A stretch of 11,126 bases of DNA from an uncultured Bacteroidales bacterium (GTDB taxonomy: Bacteria; Bacteroidota; Bacteroidia; Bacteroidales; Paludibacteraceae), in NCBI GenBank assembly GCA_937901025.1, contig CALCGR010000114.1, positions 1 to 11,126 of the forward strand. Direction: 5' to 3'. Below the pieces are notes generated by a model. That model made no database searches. It saw nothing but the letters and a program-made list of their open reading frames with translations, and was not told the origin of the DNA. Made by a program: the position numbers and the translations under genes. Positions within the stretch are counted from its first letter, which is position 1. Each line of letters starts with the position of its first letter. Positions 8,001-11,126 of the stretch are shown piece after piece.

Positions 8001-8087
8001 TATACCGAATAGGCAAAGGACGGTCATCACAAAAAAGACCATCTTATGTCCCCGCATTGCTGCTTCTATATGATTTCGCTTTGTCAT
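5010..8087 (-). CDS. RND-family efflux pump, inner-membrane permease (AcrB/MdtB type)
   Basis: This 1025-residue protein is full length for a proton-driven RND exporter of the hydrophobe/amphiphile class. It shows the usual plan: a first membrane segment (about 15-34), a large periplasmic loop (about 35-335), a membrane bundle (about 340-500), a linker and another membrane segment (about 535-556), a second periplasmic loop (about 557-860) and a closing bundle (about 865-1020). The TM4 signature is GMIVDNSVIVVD at 404-415, so the AcrB D407/D408 pair is D408/N409 here. The TM10 lysine (AcrB K940) is R935 in GIIVRNAII. The TM11 RxRPIxxTS block is kept (R966, T973). It overlaps the adaptor gene by 4 bases (ATGA) and tolC by 14. 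Drug, bile salt or other substrates cannot be told from sequence. Metal export of the CusA type is unlikely because the TM4 motif differs. Confidence 0.95.
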   Translation of the reverse strand: MTKRNHIEAAMRGHKMVFFVMTVLCLFGIYALIKMNKDEFPQVTIRQAVVVAIYPGATAQEIEQQVTGPLEDCLFSYEEVNKKFTYSTTKDGIVYIITELNQSVKRKDEVWAKIRSGLDLVKLTKLPKGVLTVLVIDDFGNTSSMLLAIESEDHNPRELNDYAKTISNYLRTIPEMGKIKVLGEQTEQIVVDIDIKQLARYGIDHKSLFAMFATQGLRTVSGTTGGQAGQAQLHIDIPLGSEYEVGEQIVYTDPATQSVVRLKDIASIHREYKAESYIDYYEQKKASAVMLSIEMQPGHNIVRFGEEIDKKLALAKAELPADVKMHRVTDQPKVVNDSVVSFLKDILISILVVVAVMLVLFPLKTAIVASTGVPICTAITIGIMYLFGLELNTVTLAALIVVLGMIVDNSVIVVDSYCNSLQKGHSRWFAAATEAKDLYVPTLIATISIFGMFFPMKLILDGLMGEFVKDFPWAVMFALMASFFYAFYVTPYLSIRFIKRQQPGDINFFERAQNWFFEKLEHAYEKVLRFVFKIPVTTLIVAFGLIVLGGFLFLQMNVQMLPKADRSCFAVEIHLQEGRSIQESGAVADSLARILNADPRVVNVTSFVGMSSPRFHAAYAPQMPASNYAQLIVNTISNTATEEVLNDYTECYENAFPNAYVRFKQMDYQICNNPFEVCVQGPDIEDLEPYADSIKQFMMSCPELMWVHSNYDEARPAIRIQLNADEASRLGVSQTFMSLYLSNVFNGQTITTFYEQNNAVPVMLRASGIDTLDYKQLEDLLIPTIYPGVSVPLCQIATIEPEWHHASIGHINGVPTITIGCDLRGNASEPLVQKKVQKWIESRGIDQQVTIFNDGLTGKNKIIIPQAIYSIIGALLVMFFVLLYHFGKLSISILTLSSCLLTLFGAFLGMRIFRMEDFSITAILGIVSLIGIIVRNAIIMYEYAEELRLKEHMSGRDAAFQAGIRRMRPIFLTSATTALGVIPMIIAGTSLWMPLGVVICFGTIFTLPLVVTILPIAYWKFYARD

Positions 8088-9100
8088 TGTATATCCACTA
8101 TTTGAATCTTAGCCCCTTGACTGAGTTTTTGATAACCATCTCGCACCACGATATCCCCTTTTTCAAGCCCTTTGGTCACGATTACTCCTTGAGTGACAAA
8201 CATGCCTGTCTTTATCGTACGACGCTCTGCTTGACCATCAACGATAACCCAGACGGATTTGCTGTTTTTATGGGTTTGGATGCATTCTGCAGGAAGGACA
8301 ATCCCCCGCTGCTGTTCGCTAATCAGTTGCACCTTTGCTACCATGTCCGGTAAAAGTTGCGTCGGGAGCGAATCAAGAATATTCAGTTTTACATTATAGG
8401 TGTGCGCAGGAGAGGAGGAGGTTAAGTCTTTCTCTACCACCTCGCCCATACAAGATAAATCAACCGAAGGAATATAAATCATACCCTTCTCCTTCTCAAT
8501 GATGTGAGATATCTGCACTTCCGGAACAGGAATAACGATGGTCATCTGTTCATTCTCCATCACCTCTACCGCCGGTACAGCGGGTAAGAGAATCTGTCCC
8601 TCGCTCGCATAGATAGCACTTACTATCCCGTCGTTGGCGGCACGTAAGGTTGTGTTCTCCACCTCCTGTTGAGCCAAATCAACCATCGTTTGAGCTTGAT
8701 GGAGTTTGGTCTCAATATCTATCAGTTTCACTTGGGGAACGCCCCCTTTGTCATACACTTTTTTAACTCGTTGATAACCATCTTTCGCCTGCTTGAGGGT
8801 TGCCTTCGCCGCTCGCAAACTATTGCGTTGCTGAGTATCATCAACCTTCATAAGAGGTTGGCCCTTCATTACCTCTTGACCTAATTTACAATATACTTCC
8901 GTTACACGTCCTCCAAGGTTAAAACTAAGAACTGTGGATTGGCGGGGTTGGACACGACCGACGTAGGTGTGGGTGTTGATGGATTCGGTGGTGTCAATGA
9001 TGGTGACACACACAGGAATAGACCGAACCTGTTGTTGTGTTTGCGGTTGGCACGCAAGCAAACACAACCCAAGACAACTAATAATTATTTGTTTCTTCAT
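8084..9100 (-). CDS. RND efflux adaptor (membrane fusion protein), lipoprotein
   Basis: This 338-residue periplasmic adaptor bridges the RND pump and the TolC channel. A lipoprotein signal peptide ends in LLAC with the lipidated cysteine at 17, so it is anchored in a membrane by lipid, as AcrA is. Following segments fit the HlyD/AcrA order: a first lipoyl half-motif near 55-88 (GGRVTEVYCKLGQEVMKGQPL), a helical hairpin of about 90-150 rich in K, Q and A, a second lipoyl half near 152-182 (LRAANDGIVSAIYASEGQIL), then beta-barrel and membrane-proximal domains to the end (VTKGLEKGDIVVRDGYQKL). The hairpin is short, typical of compact adaptors. The ATG overlaps the stop of the upstream lipoprotein gene by one base (TAATG), and its own stop overlaps the pump start (ATGA), so the genes are translationally coupled. 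Confidence 0.94.
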   Translation of the reverse strand: MKKQIIISCLGLCLLACQPQTQQQVRSIPVCVTIIDTTESINTHTYVGRVQPRQSTVLSFNLGGRVTEVYCKLGQEVMKGQPLMKVDDTQQRNSLRAAKATLKQAKDGYQRVKKVYDKGGVPQVKLIDIETKLHQAQTMVDLAQQEVENTTLRAANDGIVSAIYASEGQILLPAVPAVEVMENEQMTIVIPVPEVQISHIIEKEKGMIYIPSVDLSCMGEVVEKDLTSSSPAHTYNVKLNILDSLPTQLLPDMVAKVQLISEQQRGIVLPAECIQTHKNSKSVWVIVDGQAERRTIKTGMFVTQGVIVTKGLEKGDIVVRDGYQKLSQGAKIQIVDIQ

Positions 9101-9576
9101 TACTTATTCTTTTTTGCGATGGATTGTACATGAGCTTTGAGCACTCGAACCGAGTCATCAAGGACGATAACGGTGTCTTTGAGGACGATGCGGACAGTGT
9201 CTCTATTTTCGCCGTAATACTGACAGTCAAACACGATGGCATTATCATACATCGTGGCAGAACCGCTGATGGTAGTAGGATAGTCGTGCATTCCTATACT
9301 TATTACGCGCGTAAAAGGAGAGAAACTGAGTTTTTTCTCTTCAATCTTTCCTTTTGTTTGATAGGCAGGACCCGCTAATTCATTCATAAGGAGCAGTACA
9401 CTGTCGTTATTATGCAAATCGACAATCTCTAACTGTCCCACTTCAACGGGTAGGCTAAGGGTGCTCTCTAAAACCGATGTTTTGTAAGAATACGTACCAA
9501 GGGCTGTTTGTACTTCGTTTTTACAACTACTGAGCAAGAAAAGGAGCATTATAACTCCTAAAAAAATCTTTTTCAT
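9100..9576 (-). CDS. Small lipoprotein leading the efflux operon, function unknown
   Basis: This 158-residue protein starts with a clear lipoprotein signal, MKKIFLGVIMLLFLLSSC, with the modified cysteine at 18. The mature part (about 140 residues) alternates hydrophobic and polar residues (for example SLPVEVGQLEIVDL, DTVRIVLKDTVIVLDDSVRV), suggesting an all-beta fold such as a lipocalin-like or sandwich domain. That fold is a guess. A helix-like basic tail (HVQSIAKKNK) ends it. I do not recognise the family. It is first in the four-gene pump operon, directly after the promoter, and overlaps the adaptor gene by one base, so it is made in step with the pump. It may sense or buffer the substrate in the envelope or help assembly. 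It has one domain, only one cysteine in the mature protein besides the anchor, and no obvious metal site. Confidence 0.85.
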   Translation of the reverse strand: MKKIFLGVIMLLFLLSSCKNEVQTALGTYSYKTSVLESTLSLPVEVGQLEIVDLHNNDSVLLLMNELAGPAYQTKGKIEEKKLSFSPFTRVISIGMHDYPTTISGSATMYDNAIVFDCQYYGENRDTVRIVLKDTVIVLDDSVRVLKAHVQSIAKKNK

Positions 9577-9586
9577 ACCTTATCAT

Positions 9587-9608
9587 TTTAATTTCGAGTG
9601 CAAAATTA
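9587..9608 (-). promoter_or_regulatory. Promoter of the efflux operon (-7 box, no clear -33)
   Basis: On the minus strand TAATTTTG at 9608-9601 fits the TAnnTTTG -7 box and is preceded by a run of A, as at the other promoters. No TTTG is present 19-21 bases upstream (around 9628-9633), so the promoter is incomplete. The sequence after it (9601-9587, GCACTCGAAATTAAA) matches the start region of the 129-residue gene in 14 of 15 bases. The leader before the ATG at 9576 is about 20 bases and ends in AAGGT. Activator dependence is inferred from the missing -33. Confidence 0.6.
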
Positions 9609-9632
9609 CTGCTTTTTTTTGATATAACAGTA

Positions 9633-9690
9633 GACTTTTTGTCCATAATAATGTGCATTTTTGCCACAAACAGCATTTTTCACAACAAAA
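9633..9690. promoter_or_regulatory. Candidate operator: T-rich direct repeats in the divergent gap
   Basis: Three similar plus-strand words start at 9633 (GACTTTTTGTCCATA), 9655 (GCATTTTTGCCACAA) and 9673 (GCATTTTTCACAACA). The last two share GCATTTTT followed by a CACAA block and are 18 bp apart; the first is 22 bp from the second. AraC-family regulators usually bind direct repeats about two helical turns apart. The first copy lies where the efflux promoter lacks its -33 box. Base composition is simple, so this is a candidate only. Confidence 0.4.
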
Positions 9691-9727
9691 AACGATATTT
9701 TGTATATGATATTTGAAAAAAAAGTTG

Positions 9728-9735
9728 TATCTTTG
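9728..9735 (+). promoter_or_regulatory. -7 box of the AraC-family regulator gene
   Basis: TATCTTTG at 9728-9735 matches TAnnTTTG and follows an eight-base A run, as at the other promoters here. A -33 TTTG is not found at 19-21 bases; the nearest are at 9712-9715 (too close) and 9699-9702 (too far). Transcription would start near 9742, about 18 bases before the ATG at 9760. This box fixes the gene's start downstream of it. Confidence 0.65.
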
Positions 9736-9759
9736 CAGTCGATTTTGACAATACGCCTT

Positions 9760-10590
9760 ATGATTTACAAGAACGAACTATTTTTACTGACGGACAATAT
9801 CGACGAGATGTCCAATCCCGATCCTGCCACAGGGCAATTCCTGGCTATCGTCTATTGTAAACAAGGCAAGATGCAGTTGACTTGGAATGGTTGTCAGTTG
9901 GAGATGGGTACGAACGATTTATTAGTCTGTATGCCCCATTCACTGATTAACCACTATCTACGTTCCGGCGATTTCTTAGGAGGTGTGATTTGTATCTCCG
10001 AACACTTGTTTGACGAGTTGATGCTGGATTGCTTCCACTTGGAAGCACACTGGTGGGAAAAATACAGTTATATCCAATCCACTCCCATTCACCACTTGGA
10101 CGAGCGACACGTGCGATTGATGGATACGTATTTGCAGTTATTGATTGAGTTACTTGAAGACGAACACACAGCGTATCATAAGCAAGTACTGCGCACCATC
10201 GCACAAGCGGCCGCTTATGAGTGTTTATCGTACTTAGAGGACCACATCTCCGTATCTTCAACAGAACAAACAAAAGGCAAGTCGGATATCTTCCGGCGGT
10301 TTGTGCTTCTGGTTCGCGAATATGGTACAGTTCACCACAATGTGCAGTGGTACGCGTCGCAGTTGGCGATTACGCCGAAGTATTTGTCGGTCATTAGCAA
10401 GAAAGAAAGCGGCCATACCGCATTGGAGATTATTCACAAAGTGACCAACGAAGAGATTATTAAATTATTAAGGAACTCGTCATTAACAATAAAAGAGATT
10501 GCATTTCGCCTTCGATTCTCCGACGCGTCGCAATTTTGTCGTTATGTGCGACTTAATTTTGGTCAAACGCCCACGCAAATTCGAAATTAG
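9760..10590 (+). CDS. AraC-family transcriptional regulator, probable control of the efflux operon
   Basis: This 276-residue protein has an N-terminal sensing half (about 1-160, cupin-like pattern with QGKMQLTWNGCQLEMGTNDLLVC near 35-57) and a C-terminal AraC/XylS DNA-binding domain (about 175-276). The first helix-turn-helix is near 194-216 (VQWYASQLAITPKYLSVISKK) and the second near 241-265 (LTIKEIAFRLRFSDASQFCRY), ending in the family tail FGQTPTQIR. The usual glycine of the LGF motif is arginine (RLRF). The open frame extends up to a TTG at 9661, but that part includes the -7 box and A-tract at 9720-9735, so I choose the ATG at 9760. It is divergent from the lipoprotein-adaptor-pump-channel operon with a shared control region, the standard arrangement for a local regulator. 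Ligand is unknown. Whether it activates or represses is inferred only. Confidence 0.92.
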   Translation: MIYKNELFLLTDNIDEMSNPDPATGQFLAIVYCKQGKMQLTWNGCQLEMGTNDLLVCMPHSLINHYLRSGDFLGGVICISEHLFDELMLDCFHLEAHWWEKYSYIQSTPIHHLDERHVRLMDTYLQLLIELLEDEHTAYHKQVLRTIAQAAAYECLSYLEDHISVSSTEQTKGKSDIFRRFVLLVREYGTVHHNVQWYASQLAITPKYLSVISKKESGHTALEIIHKVTNEEIIKLLRNSSLTIKEIAFRLRFSDASQFCRYVRLNFGQTPTQIRN

Positions 10591-10618
10591 TAATTAGCTT
10601 AGTTTTAGTCGTGAGAAA

Positions 10619-10643
10619 CCCTACTCCTCTACTCCTCTACACC
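10619..10643. repeat. Second copy of the 8-bp repeat, opposite orientation to the tolC copy
   Basis: The plus strand reads CC, CTACTCCT, CTACTCCT, CTACACC. Its reverse complement matches the tract at 4224-4256 in tolC with one 8-mer fewer. It lies 28 bases after the regulator's stop codon and just downstream of the orphan minus-strand promoter. Confidence 0.8.
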
Positions 10644-10654
10644 AAAATTGTGTG

Positions 10655-10685
10655 CAAAGGTACTGCTTTTTTTGAAATATGCAAA
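10655..10685 (-). promoter_or_regulatory. Orphan leftward promoter (Bacteroidota -33/-7)
   Basis: On the minus strand TTTG (10685-10682), a 19-base spacer and TACCTTTG (10662-10655) form a near-ideal Bacteroidota promoter. The -33 lies in a perfect palindrome, TGCAAAT-TT-ATTTGCA (10680-10695). No gene follows on that strand: the transcript would cross the 8-bp repeat and enter the regulator gene in antisense. It may be a leftover from a lost gene or the promoter of an antisense or short RNA. Confidence 0.6.
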
Positions 10686-10695
10686 TTTATTTGCA
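10680..10695. repeat. Palindrome TGCAAAT-N2-ATTTGCA, second copy
   Basis: This is a perfect inverted repeat with 7-bp arms and centre TT, identical in its arms to the one at 3559-3574. It overlaps the -33 of the orphan promoter in the same way. Confidence 0.6.
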
Positions 10696-10711
10696 AAATT
10701 AAGGGAAAACA

Positions 10712-10730
10712 CGGCAAAAGACTTTTGCCG
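10712..10730. repeat. Perfect 19-base interrupted palindrome
   Basis: CGGCAAAAG (10712-10720), A, CTTTTGCCG (10722-10730). As RNA it would fold as an 8-bp stem with a 3-base loop. An alternative fold, TTGCC-GAGA-GGCAA (10725-10738), competes for the right arm. No T run follows on the plus strand, so it is not a clear terminator. Confidence 0.6.
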
Positions 10731-10829
10731 AGAGGCAACAGGGTACGAAAGAACCGAGATCGGAAAACATAGATTATTAAGATTGCAGATGCAGCGCAAT
10801 GACCTCATAATCACACCGCTAGGCTATGG

Positions 10830-10880
10830 TGCTCTGTGGGTGCTACGTTAGTGCTATGTTTACAGACAGTGCAATAGACC
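10830..10880. repeat. Imperfect direct repeat, copy A (with internal 11-bp duplication)
   Basis: Its first 20 bases (TGCTCTGTGGGTGCTACGTT) match copy B at 10954-10973 in 18 positions, and its last 20 (10861-10880) match 10974-10993 in about 15. Between them copy A carries 11 extra bases (10850-10860) that nearly repeat the preceding GTGCTACGTTA. Confidence 0.7.
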
Positions 10881-10953
10881 CACCTCGGCCCTCCCTTATA
10901 GGGGAGGAGGAAAGGCGAGCCAAGGCTACGGCGGTCCCACGCAGGTCCTAGGA

Positions 10954-10993
10954 TGCTCCGGGGGTGCTACGTTTACTAGCAGTGCGATCGACC
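10954..10993. repeat. Imperfect direct repeat, copy B
   Basis: This 40-base copy begins TGCTCCGGGGGTGCTACGTT, lies 124 bp after copy A and lacks the 11-base internal duplication. It runs straight into a GC-rich hairpin at 10995-11014. Confidence 0.7.
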
Positions 10994-10994
10994 A

Positions 10995-11086
10995 CGCGCG
11001 CAAGGATGCGCGCGAAGTGTTCAACGACAAACAATGACCCGCATATTATGCGGGAGAAATGGACCAAATCACGCGCAAGAATGCGC
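10995..11086. repeat. Cluster of three hairpins
   Basis: The hairpins are CGCGCGC-AAGGAT-GCGCGCG (10995-11014), CCCGCAT-ATT-ATGCGGG (11038-11054) and GCGCA-AGAA-TGCGC (11073-11086). The first and third share the core CGCGCAAGRATGCGC, so they look like copies of one element. None is followed by a T run. They could be part of a structured RNA or of a repeat family. Confidence 0.6.
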
Positions 11087-11126
11087 TACACAAAGATGCT
11101 ACTTGCCCAATGACCGGGAACAATCA

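Larger units (their letters stand above)
10591..11126. other. Gene-free, repeat- and hairpin-rich intergenic tract
   Basis: These 536 bases hold no ORF with any family resemblance, signal peptide or sensible start. They contain an 8-bp repeat tract, an orphan leftward promoter, a perfect 19-base interrupted palindrome (10712-10730), a 40-51 bp imperfect direct repeat (10830-10880 and 10954-10993), hairpins at 10890-10907, 10995-11014, 11038-11054 and 11073-11086, and three copies of CAATGACC (10797, 11032, 11108). No tRNA or rRNA is recognisable. The base composition becomes visibly richer in G and C after about 10880. The downstream gene, if any, lies outside the window. Confidence 0.75.

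Noticed and set aside
9661..9759. A 33-residue N-terminal extension of the AraC-family regulator
   Set aside because: It needs a TTG start and would include the regulator's own -7 box; the ATG at 9760 fits promoter and family length better.
10712..10730. The CGGCAAAAG palindrome as an intrinsic terminator for the regulator gene
   Set aside because: No T run follows on the plus strand and it lies more than 120 bases after the stop codon.
10629..10814. A 61-codon minus-strand frame around the orphan promoter
   Set aside because: Its frame contains the -33 and -7 boxes, so the promoter would lie inside it; its end is made of the 8-bp repeat.
10648..10851. A 67-codon plus-strand frame after the regulator gene
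   Set aside because: It runs through the orphan promoter, the 16-bp palindrome and the 19-base palindrome and resembles no family. It is most likely chance.
10591..11126. CRISPR array, tRNA or integron-type site in the right-hand tract
   Set aside because: The repeats are few, diverged and unevenly spaced; no cloverleaf and no integrase gene is visible.

Overview
The window looks like chromosomal DNA from a Bacteroidota, most likely a Bacteroidales bacterium. Five promoters can be read by eye, and all have the Bacteroidota -7 box (TAnnTTTG) instead of an E. coli -10. The trigger factor, phosphoglycerate mutase, RND pump and AraC-type proteins also read like Bacteroidales versions. I cannot name a species.

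Layout, left to right. Almost everything is on the minus strand. (1) Positions 1-2971 hold a housekeeping operon read leftwards: gpmI (phosphoglycerate mutase), tig (trigger factor) and the first 35 codons of a dCMP deaminase that runs off the left edge. A textbook promoter sits at 3007-3038. (2) Positions 3103-3492 hold a small cytosolic protein of unknown function with its own equally clear promoter. (3) Positions 3609-3671 hold a short relic that reads like a second TolC-type C-terminus, just past the real tolC stop. (4) Positions 3680-9576 hold a tightly coupled four-gene operon: small lipoprotein, RND adaptor (itself a lipoprotein), RND inner-membrane pump and TolC-like outer-membrane channel. 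All junctions overlap. (5) An AraC-family regulator is divergently transcribed on the plus strand from 9760. The shared 180-base gap holds both promoters and a set of T-rich direct repeats that could be its operator. (6) Positions 10591-11126 have no convincing gene. They contain an orphan leftward promoter, an 8-bp tandem repeat that also occurs inside tolC, a 40-50 bp imperfect direct repeat and several hairpins.

How it may work: the efflux operon would make a complete tripartite pump, with the AraC protein as its likely local regulator. The pump's -7 box lacks a recognisable -33 box, and a repeat lies where that box should be, which fits activator-dependent transcription. The pump's proton-relay positions read D-N and R where AcrB has D-D and K.

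The points most worth a second look are the 8-bp GTAGAGGN repeat shared between tolC coding sequence and the terminal intergenic region, the TolC-tail relic, the palindrome at the -33 element of two promoters, and the structured repeat tract at the right end. The operon itself is a recognisable type. I did not find convincing evidence of a wholly new system.
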